Part shown: positions 14,782 to 24,695 of the stretch, piece after piece
Layout: every line of letters starts with the position of its first letter
Numbering within the stretch: position 1 is the stretch's first letter
NCBI RefSeq assembly: GCF_004166885.1
Contig: NZ_RCYU01000003.1
Coordinates: forward strand, 1 to 64,000
DNA: 64,000 nt
Reading direction: 5' to 3'
From: Streptococcus sp. bf_0095
Lineage (GTDB): Bacteria; Bacillota; Bacilli; Lactobacillales; Streptococcaceae
The notes under the pieces: model-generated
Seen by the model: the letters and a program-made list of their open reading frames with translations, nothing else
Database searches by the model: none
What the model was told of the DNA's origin: nothing
Translations under genes and position numbers: made by a program

Positions 14782-17427
14782 ATGGAAAATGTTGTTGTAC
14801 ATATCATCTCTCACAGCCACTGGGATCGTGAGTGGTATCTACCTTTTGAAAGCCACCGCATGCAATTGGTGGAACTGTTTGACAATCTGTTTGATCTTTT
14901 TGAAAATGATCCTGAATTCAAGAGCTTCCACTTGGATGGCCAAACGATCGTCCTTGATGACTATTTAGAAATTCGTCCTGAAAACCGTGACAAGGTGCAG
15001 CGTTATATCGACGAAGGCAAACTCAAGATTGGACCCTTCTATATCTTGCAGGATGATTACTTGATTTCCAGTGAAGCTAACGTCCGCAATACCTTGATTG
15101 GACAAGCGGAATGTGCCAAATGGGGCAAATCTACGCAGATCGGTTACTTCCCAGACACCTTTGGAAATATGGGACAAGCTCCTCAAATCCTTCAAAAGTC
15201 AGGCATTCACGTCGCAGCCTTTGGTCGCGGTGTCAAACCAATCGGATTTGACAATCAAGTCCTTGAAGATGAACAGTTTACCTCTCAATTTTCTGAGATG
15301 TACTGGCAAGGGGCTGATGGTAGCCGTGTACTCGGCATTCTTTTTGCTAACTGGTACAGTAACGGGAATGAAATTCCAGTGGATAAAGACGAAGCCTTGA
15401 CTTTCTGGAAACAAAAATTGGCGGATGTCCGTGACTATGCATCGACCAACCAATGGTTGATGATGAACGGCTGTGACCACCAACCCGTTCAACGAAACTT
15501 GAGTGAAGCCATTCGCGTCGCCAATGAACTCTTCCCTGACGTGACCTTTATTCACAGTTCCTTTGATGACTACGTGCAAGCAGTAGAAAGTGCCCTTCCT
15601 GAACAATTATCAACCGTCACAGGTGAGTTGACCAGTCAGGAAACGGATGGTTGGTATACTCTTGCTAACACATCTTCTTCCCGTATTTACCTCAAACAAG
15701 CCTTTCAAGAGAACAGCAATTTGCTAGAGCAAGTGGTGGAACCTTTGACCATCATCACTGGTGGATATCACCACAAGGATCAATTGACCTATGCCTGGAA
15801 GACGCTCTTACAAAATGCACCGCACGATAGCATCTGTGGCTGCAGTATTGACGAAGTTCACCGTGAAATGGAAGTTCGTTTTGCCAAGGTCAATCAAGTC
15901 GGAAACTTCGTCAAAACCAACCTTTTGAACGAATGGAAAGAGAAACTCGCGACTCAGAAAGCCCAGAGTGAGCATCTCTTTACGGTTATGAACACTGGCT
16001 TGCATGGCAAGGTGGATACCGTCAGTACGATTGTCGATGTAGCGGTTTGTCCATTTAAGGAATTGCACCCGACAGAAGGCTTCAAGAAAATGGCCGCTTT
16101 GACCTTGCCAGACTATCATGTAGAGGATTTAGATGGGCATCTTGTAGAAGCTGAGATTGAAGACTTGGGGGCAAGTTTTGGCTATACCTTACCAAAGGAT
16201 AAATTCCGCCAACCCTATATTGCGCGTCAAGTGCGCGTGACGGTTCCTGTTCACCTAGCGCCTCTTTCTTGGACCACCTTCCAGCTTCTGGAAGGAAAAG
16301 CTTCCCATCATGATGGGATTTACCAAAATGGGGTTCTCGATACACCATTCGTAACCCTCAGTATTGATGATGGCTTGACCCTTTACGATAAGACGACTAA
16401 CGAAGCTTACGAAGACTTCATCCAATTCGAGGATCGTGGGGATATTGGAAATGAGTATATTTACTTCCAACCAAAAGGAACCGAGCCAATCTATGCGGAG
16501 CTGAAAAGCCATGAGATCTTGGAAAACAATGCTCGTTATGCCAAAATCTTGCTCAAGCATGACTTAACCATCCCAGTCAGTGCAGATGAAAAATTGGATG
16601 CGGAGCAAAGAGGCATTATTGAGTTTATGAACCGAGAGGCAGGTCGTTCAGAAGAGGTGACAACCATCCCTCTTGAAACAGTGATGACCGTCTTTGTGGA
16701 TGACCCGCAAATTCGCTTCAAGACGAGCTTTACCAATACTGCTAAGGATCACCGTATTCGTCTCTTGGTGAAGACTCATAACACTCGTCCAAGTAATGAC
16801 TCGGAAAGCATCTATGAAGTTGTGACACGGCCAAATAAACCAGCAGCTTCTTGGGAAAATCCTGAAAATCCACAACACCAACAAGCCTTTGTCAGCTTGT
16901 ATGATGATGTCAAAGGAGTGACAGTAGCTAACAAAGGATTGCACGAATACGAAATCCTTGGAGACGACACAATCGCAGTAACCCTTCTGCGTGCTTCAGG
17001 TGAGCTAGGTGACTGGGGCTACTTCCCAACACCGGAAGCTCAGTGCTTGCGAGCTATCGAAGTTGAGTTTGCAGTAGAGTGCCACCAAGCTCAGGATCGT
17101 TTTTCAGCTTTCCGTCGTGCCAAAGCCTTCCAGGTGCCATTTACAGCTCTTCAAGTTGCAAAACAAGAGGGTAGCGTTGCAGCAACGGGAAGTCTCTTTA
17201 ACCATCCGGTACTGAACTTGCCACAAGTATGCCCAACAGCCTTTAAAGTTGCTGAAAATGAAGAAGGCTACGTCCTTCGTTATTACAACATGAGTCAAGA
17301 AAATGTCTGTGTGTCTGAAAAACAACAAACCATTCTTGACTTGTTGGAACGCCCATATCCAGTTCATTCAGGATTATTGGCACCACAAGAAATTCGTACA
17401 GAATTGATCAAAAAAGAAGAAATTTAA
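14782..17427 (+). CDS. GH38 alpha-mannosidase
   Basis: 881 aa cytosolic enzyme. GH38 hallmarks: the zinc-binding HSHWDREW (His13, Asp15), the nucleophile Asp125 in GYFPDTFGNMGQAPQ, and a downstream zinc histidine in NGCDHQPVQ. The C-terminal half is the beta-rich mannosidase region. It matches pneumococcal SP_2143 in neighbourhood, an alpha-1,3-type mannosidase acting on trimmed N-glycans. Ribosome binding site GAGG precedes the ATG. A hairpin terminator separates it from the ROK gene. Confidence 0.95.
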   Translation: MENVVVHIISHSHWDREWYLPFESHRMQLVELFDNLFDLFENDPEFKSFHLDGQTIVLDDYLEIRPENRDKVQRYIDEGKLKIGPFYILQDDYLISSEANVRNTLIGQAECAKWGKSTQIGYFPDTFGNMGQAPQILQKSGIHVAAFGRGVKPIGFDNQVLEDEQFTSQFSEMYWQGADGSRVLGILFANWYSNGNEIPVDKDEALTFWKQKLADVRDYASTNQWLMMNGCDHQPVQRNLSEAIRVANELFPDVTFIHSSFDDYVQAVESALPEQLSTVTGELTSQETDGWYTLANTSSSRIYLKQAFQENSNLLEQVVEPLTIITGGYHHKDQLTYAWKTLLQNAPHDSICGCSIDEVHREMEVRFAKVNQVGNFVKTNLLNEWKEKLATQKAQSEHLFTVMNTGLHGKVDTVSTIVDVAVCPFKELHPTEGFKKMAALTLPDYHVEDLDGHLVEAEIEDLGASFGYTLPKDKFRQPYIARQVRVTVPVHLAPLSWTTFQLLEGKASHHDGIYQNGVLDTPFVTLSIDDGLTLYDKTTNEAYEDFIQFEDRGDIGNEYIYFQPKGTEPIYAELKSHEILENNARYAKILLKHDLTIPVSADEKLDAEQRGIIEFMNREAGRSEEVTTIPLETVMTVFVDDPQIRFKTSFTNTAKDHRIRLLVKTHNTRPSNDSESIYEVVTRPNKPAASWENPENPQHQQAFVSLYDDVKGVTVANKGLHEYEILGDDTIAVTLLRASGELGDWGYFPTPEAQCLRAIEVEFAVECHQAQDRFSAFRRAKAFQVPFTALQVAKQEGSVAATGSLFNHPVLNLPQVCPTAFKVAENEEGYVLRYYNMSQENVCVSEKQQTILDLLERPYPVHSGLLAPQEIRTELIKKEEI

Positions 17428-17455
17428 TTTCAAAAAGAAAACATAAACAGAAAGG

Positions 17456-17499
17456 AGGAGCGAAAAAGTAAGAATCGATTGCTGACTCGCTCCTTTTTA
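17456..17499 (+). terminator. Terminator/attenuator between GH38 and ROK genes
   Basis: AGGAGCGA pairs with TCGCTCCT across a 23-nt loop, followed by TTTTT. It sits only 13 nt before the ROK start codon, so it may partly attenuate read-through from GH38. Confidence 0.6.
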
Positions 17500-17511
17500 C
17501 AGGTGAAAGCC

Positions 17512-18381
17512 ATGACCCTTGCAACCATTGATATCGGAGGGACCGGCATAAAATTTGCTAGTCTCACACCTGATGGAAAAATTTTAGATAAGGCCAGCAC
17601 TCCGACTCCAGAGACTCTGGAAGAGTTGCTAGCTTGGTTGGAGCAACGCTTGTCCGAACAGGACTATCGTGGGATTGCCATGAGTGTGCCAGGAGCCGTT
17701 AATCAAGAAACAGGAGTGATTGAAGGAATTAGTGCCATCCCTTACATTCATGGTTTTTCTTGGTATGAGGTCCTTGCTCATCACCAACTCCCTGTTCATC
17801 TAGAAAATGATGCCAACTGTGTTGGACTGAGTGAACTGTTAGCTCATCCTGAAATTGAAAATGCAGCCTGTGTCGTGGTTGGTACAGGAATCGGTGGCGC
17901 CATGATTATCAATGGCAAGCTTCACCGAGGTCGCCATGGACTGGGCGGTGAGTTTGGCTACATGACCACCATCGAGCCTGCAGAAAAACTCAACAACTGG
18001 TCACAACTCGCTTCTACGGGAAGTATGGTGCGCTACGTCATTGAAAAATCAGGTCAGTCTGACTGGGATGGCCGTAAGATTTACCAAGAGGCTGCAGCAG
18101 GAAACACCCTCTGCCAAGAAGCCATTGAACGCATGAACCGTAACCTAGCTCAAGGCCTGCTCAATATCCAGTATCTAATCGACCCAGATGTCATTAGCTT
18201 AGGTGGTTCTATCAGCCAAAATCCTGAGTTTATCAAAGGGGTGCAAAAAGCAGTAGACACCTTTGTCGAAATCTATGAAGAATATACAATTGCTCCAGTC
18301 ATTCAAGCCTGCACCTATCAGGCAGATGCCAATCTCTACGGTGCCCTTGTCAACTGGTTACAGGAGGAAAACCAATGGTAA
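17512..18381 (+). CDS. ROK-family protein, probable sugar kinase
   Basis: 289 aa from the ATG that follows AGGTGAAAGCC; the frame extends upstream to 17479. The N-terminal phosphate motif DIGGTGIKF and the ROK motif [19 protein letters not shown] are present. The cysteine-rich zinc motif (CxCGxxGCxE) of typical ROK kinases is absent. There is no N-terminal helix-turn-helix, so a kinase is more likely than a repressor. Equivalent to SP_2142; it may phosphorylate mannose or HexNAc released by its neighbours, but this is inference. Overlaps the next gene. Confidence 0.88.
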   Translation: MTLATIDIGGTGIKFASLTPDGKILDKASTPTPETLEELLAWLEQRLSEQDYRGIAMSVPGAVNQETGVIEGISAIPYIHGFSWYEVLAHHQLPVHLENDANCVGLSELLAHPEIENAACVVVGTGIGGAMIINGKLHRGRHGLGGEFGYMTTIEPAEKLNNWSQLASTGSMVRYVIEKSGQSDWDGRKIYQEAAAGNTLCQEAIERMNRNLAQGLLNIQYLIDPDVISLGGSISQNPEFIKGVQKAVDTFVEIYEEYTIAPVIQACTYQADANLYGALVNWLQEENQW

Positions 18382-20255
18382 GTTTTACAGGACTTAGTCC
18401 CAAACAAGCGCAAGCTATCGAAGTATTAAAAAATCACATTTCTCTATCAGATGTAGAGGTGGCAGTCGCTCAGTCTGACCAAGCTTCTATCTCTATCAAG
18501 GGTGAGAAGGGGCAGTATCAACTGACCTACCGTAAACCTCATCAACTCTACCGTGCTTTATCTGTGCTAGCAACAGCTTTAGCAGAAGGGGACAGGGTAG
18601 AGATTGAAGAGCAGGCGGCCTATGAAGATTTAGCCTATATGGCCGACTGTTCGCGAAATGCCGTGCTCAATGTTGCATCAGCCAAGCAGATGATTGAAGT
18701 CTTAGCTCTGATGGGTTATTCAACCTTTGAGCTCTACATGGAAGACACTTATCAAATTGAAGGACAACCTTACTTTGGTTATTTCCGTGGGGCTTATTCA
18801 GCTGAGGAATTACAGGAAATCGAAGCCTACGCCCAACAGTTTGACATGACCTTTGTCCCATGCATCCAAACCTTGGCTCACTTGTCAGCCTTTGTCAAAT
18901 GGGGGGTTAAAGAAGTCCAGCAACTCCGCGATGTAGAGGACATTCTCCTCATCGGCGAAGAAAAAGTTTACGACTTAATCGACGGCATGTTTGCGACGTT
19001 GTCTAAGCTACAAACTCGCAAGGTCAACATTGGGATGGATGAAGCCCACCTGGTTGGTTTGGGACGCTACCTTATCTTGAACGGTATTGTGGATCGTAGT
19101 CTCCTTATGTGCCAACACTTGGAGCGTGTGCTGGATATTGCAGACAAGTATGGTTTCCACTGCCAGATGTGGAGCGATATGTTCTTCAAACTCATGTCAG
19201 CAGATGGCCAGTACGACCGTGATGTAGAAATTCCAGAAGAAACTCGTGTTTACTTAGACCGTCTCAAGGACCGTGTCACCTTGGTTTACTGGGATTATTA
19301 TCAGGATAGCGAAGAAAAATACAATCGTAACTTCAATAACCACCATAAGATTAGTCAGGATATCGCCTTTGCAGGTGGGGCTTGGAAGTGGATTGGCTTT
19401 ACACCTCATAATCATTTCAGTCGTCTTATCGCTCTTGAAGCCAACAAAGCCTGCCGTGCCAATCAAATCAAGGAAGTTATTGTGACTGGCTGGGGGGACA
19501 ATGGCGGTGAAACAGCTCAGTTCTCTATTCTGCCAAGCTTGCAAATCTGGGCAGAACTCAGCTACCGCAATGATTTAGAACGTTTATCTGCCCACTTCAA
19601 GACCAATACAGGCCTATCCGTTGAGGACTTTATGCAACTGGATCTTGCCAACCTCTTGCCAGATCTACCAGGTAATCTCAGTGGACTCAATCCCAACCGC
19701 TATGTCTTTTATCAGGATGTTCTCTGCCCAATCCTTGATAAGCACATGACTCCTGAACAGGACAAACCTCACTTTGCCCAAGCAGCTGAGACCCTTTCTA
19801 ACATCAAAGAAAAAGCAGGTGCCTATTCTTACCTTTTCGAAACTCAGGCACAGTTGAATGCTATTTTAAGTAGCAAAGTGGATGTAGGTCGACGCATCCG
19901 TCAAACCTATCAAGCGGGTGATAAAGAGAGTTTGCAACAAATCGCTAGAGAAGAATTGCCAAAACTCAGAAGCCAGATTGAACACTTCCATGCTCTTTTT
20001 AGCCACCAATGGTTGAAAGAAAACAAGGTCTTTGGCTTGGATACCGTGGATATTCGTATGGGTGGCCTCTTGCAACGGATCAAGCGCGCAGAAAGCCGCA
20101 TTGAAAACTACCTAGCAGGCGAAATCTCTCGTATCGACGAACTAGAAGTAGACATCCTGCCATTTAATGATTTCTATGGAGATAAGGACTTCGCAGCGAC
20201 GACGGCTAACCAGTGGCATACCATTGCGACAGCTTCGACCATTTATACGACCTAA
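18375..20255 (+). CDS. GH20 beta-N-acetylhexosaminidase (GH20C type)
   Basis: 626 aa, no signal peptide. A short N-terminal domain precedes a GH20 barrel. The catalytic Asp-Glu pair is seen in [12 protein letters not shown] (~214-225), with a conserved tryptophan region [14 protein letters not shown]. Length and neighbours match pneumococcal SP_2141 (GH20C), an exo-enzyme removing terminal beta-GlcNAc or GalNAc inside the cell. It overlaps the ROK stop by 7 nt and ends the glycosidase operon before a terminator. Confidence 0.93.
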   Translation: MVSFTGLSPKQAQAIEVLKNHISLSDVEVAVAQSDQASISIKGEKGQYQLTYRKPHQLYRALSVLATALAEGDRVEIEEQAAYEDLAYMADCSRNAVLNVASAKQMIEVLALMGYSTFELYMEDTYQIEGQPYFGYFRGAYSAEELQEIEAYAQQFDMTFVPCIQTLAHLSAFVKWGVKEVQQLRDVEDILLIGEEKVYDLIDGMFATLSKLQTRKVNIGMDEAHLVGLGRYLILNGIVDRSLLMCQHLERVLDIADKYGFHCQMWSDMFFKLMSADGQYDRDVEIPEETRVYLDRLKDRVTLVYWDYYQDSEEKYNRNFNNHHKISQDIAFAGGAWKWIGFTPHNHFSRLIALEANKACRANQIKEVIVTGWGDNGGETAQFSILPSLQIWAELSYRNDLERLSAHFKTNTGLSVEDFMQLDLANLLPDLPGNLSGLNPNRYVFYQDVLCPILDKHMTPEQDKPHFAQAAETLSNIKEKAGAYSYLFETQAQLNAILSSKVDVGRRIRQTYQAGDKESLQQIAREELPKLRSQIEHFHALFSHQWLKENKVFGLDTVDIRMGGLLQRIKRAESRIENYLAGEISRIDELEVDILPFNDFYGDKDFAATTANQWHTIATASTIYTT

Positions 20256-20289
20256 TTCAAAAAGGGTGTCTTTAAAGAAAATGATCTTG

Positions 20290-20336
20290 AAGGAGGAGAA
20301 AGATGTCCGATGGAGGCATTTCTTCTCCTTTTTTCT
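20290..20336 (+). terminator. Terminator after GH20 gene
   Basis: AAGGAGGAGAAAG... pairs imperfectly with ...TTTCTTCTCCTT, followed by a T-rich tract. It separates the glycosidase operon from the importer operon. Confidence 0.6.
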
Positions 20337-20389
20337 CCATTTTTAAGGCTATGTCATAAATTTGTAGAATTTTTTCTATAATTAGGAGT

Positions 20390-20438
20390 TTGAAAAAGTT
20401 TTCATAGAGTTTTATAATAAAAAATGTAAACGTTACCA
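20390..20438 (+). promoter_or_regulatory. Importer operon promoter with cre (CcpA) site
   Basis: TTGAAA at 20390 and TATAAT at 20413 are separated by 17 nt. ATGTAAACGTTACCA at 20424-20438 matches the catabolite-response consensus (WTGNAANCGNWNNCW) and covers the predicted start site. This predicts CcpA repression in the presence of preferred sugars. Confidence 0.8.
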
Positions 20439-20466
20439 AAAATAAAATGACAAAGGGGGGAGTCAG

Positions 20467-21396
20467 ATGAAAAAGTTTGTTAAGACCTTGAGAGAAAATC
20501 TCATTTTCTTCTTGATGGTTTTACCAGGTGCAGCGTGGTTGATTTTATTCTTCTACATACCTGTTTTGGGAAACGTTGTCGCATTTAAAGACTATCATAT
20601 CACCGGAGAGGGATTTATTGATAGTGTAATGAAGAGTAAGTGGGTAGGATTTGATAACTTCAAATTCCTCTTTAGTTCTAAAGATGCTTATATCATTACA
20701 AGAAATACCGTCCTTTACAACCTTGCCTTTATTTTCTTGGGCTTGATTGTTTCCGTTGGGATTGCCATCATCTTTAGTGAGATGCGTTCCAAACGGTTGG
20801 TTAAAGTGTTTCAAACATCAATGTTGTTCCCCTATTTCTTGTCATGGGTTATCATCAGCTTCTTTACAGATGCCTTCTTAAACGTCGATAAAGGTTTGAT
20901 TAACCACATCTTAACATCACTTGGGATGAAAGGAATCAACTTCTATACAGAGGTTGCCATCTGGCCAGCGCTTCTCCTCTTCTTAGGAATCTGGAAAGGC
21001 TTTGGTTATAGCAGTGTTATGTACTATGCAACCATCATGGGAATTGATCCAACCTTCTACGAAGCCGCAACAGTGGATGGAGCATCTAAGTGGCAGCGAA
21101 TCCGCCACATTACCATTCCTCAGTTGGCTTCCTTGATCACGGTCTTGACCATCCTTGCCATCGGAAATATCTTCCGTGCTGACTTTGGATTGTTCTACCA
21201 AATCCCACATAACTCAGGTGCTCTTTATAGTGTGACAAACGTAATTGATGTCTATGTCTACAACGGACTTGCTAAATCAGGAGATATTGCGATGGCCGCA
21301 GCGGCTGGTCTTTACCAATCAGTTGTCGGATTGATTCTCGTTTTACTTTCTAATATTGTAGCACGTCGAATTGATAAGAATGCAGCGCTCTTCTAG
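20467..21396 (+). CDS. ABC transporter permease for complex glycans (LplB type)
   Basis: 309 aa with about six membrane helices and the EAA loop EAATVDGASKWQRIRHITIP near residue 200. Carbohydrate-uptake CUT1 family, LplB/UgpA branch. Equivalent in type to NgtP1, the pneumococcal importer of N-glycans; here it is next to the mannosidases that would consume that substrate. The ribosome binding site is AAAGGGGGGAG. No ATPase gene is present, so it probably uses a shared MsmK-type ATPase elsewhere (known for such streptococcal systems). Confidence 0.9.
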   Translation: MKKFVKTLRENLIFFLMVLPGAAWLILFFYIPVLGNVVAFKDYHITGEGFIDSVMKSKWVGFDNFKFLFSSKDAYIITRNTVLYNLAFIFLGLIVSVGIAIIFSEMRSKRLVKVFQTSMLFPYFLSWVIISFFTDAFLNVDKGLINHILTSLGMKGINFYTEVAIWPALLLFLGIWKGFGYSSVMYYATIMGIDPTFYEAATVDGASKWQRIRHITIPQLASLITVLTILAIGNIFRADFGLFYQIPHNSGALYSVTNVIDVYVYNGLAKSGDIAMAAAAGLYQSVVGLILVLLSNIVARRIDKNAALF

Positions 21397-21409
21397 AAAG
21401 GAGGATACC

Positions 21410-22342
21410 ATGGCAAAATCAAAAATTAAAAAAGAAAAAGTTGATAATGTTGGGATCCACTCCTTCAGTAAGAAAGCAGACATCTTCTTTAGTAGCATCG
21501 TTGGCTTGGTTGCTCTATCCTGTATCTTGCCCTTCATCTTCGTTGTCATGATTTCCTTGACAGATGAACAAAGTTTGGCAATTCACGGCTTCCAATTTTG
21601 GCCTGCTAAATTCGGTACAGATGGCTATCTTTTCCTTGTGCAATTTAAGGATAAGATTCTTCAAGCCCTCTTTATTACCTTGTTTGTAACGATTGTAGGG
21701 ACAGCATGTAATGTCTTTATTACAACGACCTACGCCTATGCGATCTCTCGTAGAACCTTTAAGTACAGAAACTTCTTTACTGTCTTTGCCCTCTTGAGTA
21801 TGCTCTTTAGTGCAGGGATGGTACCAGGATATATCGTTACCACTCAGTTGCTTCATTTAGGAGATACGGTTGGAGCCCTTATCATTCCGATGTTATTGAG
21901 TCCTTTTAACATCATCTTGATGCGGACCTTCTTCAAACGGACGATCCCAGAAGCCATTCTTGAGTCTGCTCGGATAGATGGAGCCAGTGAGACACGGATC
22001 TTCTTCCAGATCTGTTTACCACTTTCTCTCCCAGGGATTGCGACCATCAGTCTCTTTACAGCCCTCGGCTTCTGGAATGACTGGTTCAACGCCCTCCTCT
22101 ATATCAAGAGTGAAAACCTCTATCCCCTTCAATACTTGCTGATGCAAATCCAAAATAATATGGATTACATCTCTAAATCAGTCGGTGCATCTAGCCAAAT
22201 CGCTGGTGCAGTCCAATCCCTTCCTAAGGAAACTGGACGGATGGCCATGGTGGTGGTGGCAACAGTTCCAATCGCTATCCTCTATCCATTCTTCCAACGT
22301 TACTTTGTAAAAGGATTGACCATCGGTGGTGTGAAAGAGTAA
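21410..22342 (+). CDS. ABC transporter permease for complex glycans (YtcP type)
   Basis: 310 aa from the ATG behind GAAAGGAGGATACC. Second CUT1 permease with six helices and EAA loop ESARIDGASETRIFFQICLP. It starts 13 nt after the first permease stop and would form a heterodimer with it. NgtP2-like by family and context. Confidence 0.9.
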   Translation: MAKSKIKKEKVDNVGIHSFSKKADIFFSSIVGLVALSCILPFIFVVMISLTDEQSLAIHGFQFWPAKFGTDGYLFLVQFKDKILQALFITLFVTIVGTACNVFITTTYAYAISRRTFKYRNFFTVFALLSMLFSAGMVPGYIVTTQLLHLGDTVGALIIPMLLSPFNIILMRTFFKRTIPEAILESARIDGASETRIFFQICLPLSLPGIATISLFTALGFWNDWFNALLYIKSENLYPLQYLLMQIQNNMDYISKSVGASSQIAGAVQSLPKETGRMAMVVVATVPIAILYPFFQRYFVKGLTIGGVKE

Positions 22343-22405
22343 GCAAACCTTTCTCACCCACCCTTCATTATGTTAATAAAGAAAAATAAAAAAGGAGTTT
22401 TTCTC

Positions 22406-23887
22406 ATGAAAAATTGGAAAAAATATGCTTTAGCTTCTGCTAGCGTTCTCACACTTGGAGCAACTCTTGCTGCTTGTGGTAACTTGACAGGTGATAACCA
22501 AAAATCATCTAAAAGTGAAGATGGCAAAACAGTTATCAAAATGTACCAAATCGGTGACAAACCGGATAACTTGGATACCTTGTTAGAAAATGCGAACAAG
22601 ATCATCGAAGAAAAAGCTGGCGTTAAATTAGACATCCAATACCTTGGTTGGGGTGACTACGACAAGAAGATGAACGTTATCATCTCATCTGGTGAAAGCT
22701 ACGATATTGCTTTTGCTAACAACTATGTTATCAACGCTCAAAAAGGTGCTTACGCTGACTTGACAGACTTGTACAAGAAAGAAGGGAAAGAGCTCTATGA
22801 AGCACTTGACCCAGCTTACATCAAAGGGAATACTGTAAACGGCAAGATCTATGCTGTTCCAGTTGCAGCCAACGTTGCATCTTCACAAAACTTTGCCTTC
22901 AACGGACCACTTCTTGAAAAATATGGTATCGACATCTCAAACGTCACAGACTATGCTTCCCTTGAACCAGTCTTGAAAGCGATCAAAGAAAAAGATCCAA
23001 ACGTTGTTCCATTCGCAATGAACAAGAGCTACGGTGGACCTTCTGATGACTTCGATTACATTGCAGTAGATGGACTTCCATTCGTTGTCGATTTGCAAGG
23101 TGACACAACTAAAATCGTTGACCGTTACACTATTCCACGTTATGTTGAAAACTTGAAGACTCTTCATAAATACTATGAAGCTGGCTACATTCCAAAAGAC
23201 GTAGCTACAAGCGACACTGGATATGACCTTTCTCAAGATACTTGGTTGGTACGTGAAGAAACAGTAGGACCTGCTGACTACGGTAACAGCTTGCTTACTC
23301 GTGTAGCAAACCGTAAGATCGAGATCAAACCATTCACTCAACTTTACAAGAAAAACAACACTACTCAAGTTGCAAACTTTGTCATCTCAAATAACTCTAA
23401 GAACAAAGAAAAAGCAATGGAAGTATTGAACCTCTTGAACACAAATCCAGAACTCTTGAACGGTCTTGTTTATGGTCCAGAAGGCAAGAACTGGGAAAAA
23501 GTTGAAGGTAAAGAAAACCGTGTGAAAGTCTTGGATGGCTACAACGGAAACACTCACATGTCTGGATGGAACACTGGTAACAACTGGATTCTTTACATCA
23601 ACGAAAACGTAACGGATGAGCAAATTGCACAATCTAAGAAAGACTTGGAAACTGCAAAAGAATCTCCAGCACTTGGATTCATCTTCAACACTGAAAACGT
23701 GAAATCAGAAATCACTGCCCTTACAAACACTTTGAACCAATTCACAAGTGCCATCAATACAGGTACAGTAGATCCTGAAGTTGAAATTCCTAAGATGCTT
23801 GAAAAATTGAAATCAGAAGGTGCTTACCAAAAAGTATTGGATGAAATCCAAAAACAATACGATGAGTACCTTGCTTCTAAGAAATAA
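22406..23887 (+). CDS. Glycan-binding lipoprotein of the ABC importer (NgtS-like)
   Basis: 493 aa from ATG 22406 (AAAAAGGAGTTTTTCTC in front; the frame opens earlier at 22370). A lipobox TLAAC places the lipidated cysteine at 24. The mature part is a large cluster-type extracellular solute-binding protein of the LplA family (~470 aa), the size used for oligosaccharides rather than monosaccharides. Codon usage is strongly biased, suggesting high expression. Context suggests a complex N-glycan ligand. Confidence 0.9.
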   Translation: MKNWKKYALASASVLTLGATLAACGNLTGDNQKSSKSEDGKTVIKMYQIGDKPDNLDTLLENANKIIEEKAGVKLDIQYLGWGDYDKKMNVIISSGESYDIAFANNYVINAQKGAYADLTDLYKKEGKELYEALDPAYIKGNTVNGKIYAVPVAANVASSQNFAFNGPLLEKYGIDISNVTDYASLEPVLKAIKEKDPNVVPFAMNKSYGGPSDDFDYIAVDGLPFVVDLQGDTTKIVDRYTIPRYVENLKTLHKYYEAGYIPKDVATSDTGYDLSQDTWLVREETVGPADYGNSLLTRVANRKIEIKPFTQLYKKNNTTQVANFVISNNSKNKEKAMEVLNLLNTNPELLNGLVYGPEGKNWEKVEGKENRVKVLDGYNGNTHMSGWNTGNNWILYINENVTDEQIAQSKKDLETAKESPALGFIFNTENVKSEITALTNTLNQFTSAINTGTVDPEVEIPKMLEKLKSEGAYQKVLDEIQKQYDEYLASKK

Positions 23888-23913
23888 GCTAACATTACTT
23901 GCTTAAGTCTATC

Positions 23914-23950
23914 AAAAGACTTTGAGGTCTTCGCACTTCAAAGTCTTTTC
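23914..23950 (+). terminator. Terminator after binding-protein gene
   Basis: A 12-bp stem AAAAGACTTTGA/TCAAAGTCTTTT with a 12-nt loop, ending in a T-run. Confidence 0.85.
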
Positions 23951-23954
23951 TGTT

Positions 23955-23997
23955 GATGATTTTGAAATCGAAATCATCAGGGGAAATGTGCTATAAT
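23955..23997 (+). promoter_or_regulatory. yesL-yesM-yesN promoter with inverted repeat
   Basis: TATAAT lies at 23992-23997. Overlapping the -35 zone is the inverted repeat GATGATTT (23955-23962) and AAATCATC (23971-23978), a possible binding site for the response regulator encoded downstream. Confidence 0.5.
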
Positions 23998-24081
23998 ATA
24001 GGGTATAATCATCAGTTGTACTAGGGAAACTATACTAAGTCATAAGCTCCCCTATACAGCAAATGAACATGGAGACAAATT

Positions 24082-24693
24082 ATGGGAAGAATGATTGAAT
24101 TAATTTTTACAAGGGTCTATTTAGCCATGTTGGCAACAGGGATCTTTTGGGCGCTAACCTTTTGTGGAGGCATCCTGTTTGGATTTGGGCCAGCTAGTGC
24201 AACGATTATGAGTCTATATGCCGAACATGGATCTGATTACAAGCAATATGGTTGGTTTGAGGCTTGGGCGCTCTATAAAGAAAATTTCCGTCGAGCCAAC
24301 CAGGTTTTCTATACATTTTTTTTAATAGAAGCCATTCTTATTTATGGCATGTATCTGATGGTTCAATTGCCCCACTTGTCCCTGTTTCAGATTTTTATCT
24401 TATTGGTCAATTTGATTTTCTTATTGGTGGCTCCCCTGACTTTTGCAGTCTATCTCAAGCTTCAAGTCCATTTTGACTTGTCCTATCTCAACAGCTTGAA
24501 GTTGAGTTTCATCGGTGCTTTTCTGGATATTCGTGCAGTGACCAAGTTTCTCTTGGGGACCTTTCTGTTAGGGGTTGTTACCCATTTCGTTCCGGCTTTG
24601 TTTTTCTTTGTTTTACTGGGCTTGTGGCATTTCTTTGTCAATGATATTTTTCAACCAGTCTATGAAACAATTCGCTCTAAAGTGGTTTCTTAA
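24082..24693 (+). CDS. YesL-family membrane protein (DUF624)
   Basis: 203 aa with about five hydrophobic segments and the DUF624 opening (ARMIELIFTRVYLAMLATGI-like, then FGPASATIMSLYAEH). YesL proteins sit beside YesMN two-component systems and LplB/YtcP importers in many Firmicutes; their molecular role is not established. It ends 2 nt before the kinase gene, so co-transcribed and probably functionally tied to the sensor. Confidence 0.85.
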   Translation: MGRMIELIFTRVYLAMLATGIFWALTFCGGILFGFGPASATIMSLYAEHGSDYKQYGWFEAWALYKENFRRANQVFYTFFLIEAILIYGMYLMVQLPHLSLFQIFILLVNLIFLLVAPLTFAVYLKLQVHFDLSYLNSLKLSFIGAFLDIRAVTKFLLGTFLLGVVTHFVPALFFFVLLGLWHFFVNDIFQPVYETIRSKVVS

Positions 24694-24695
24694 TT

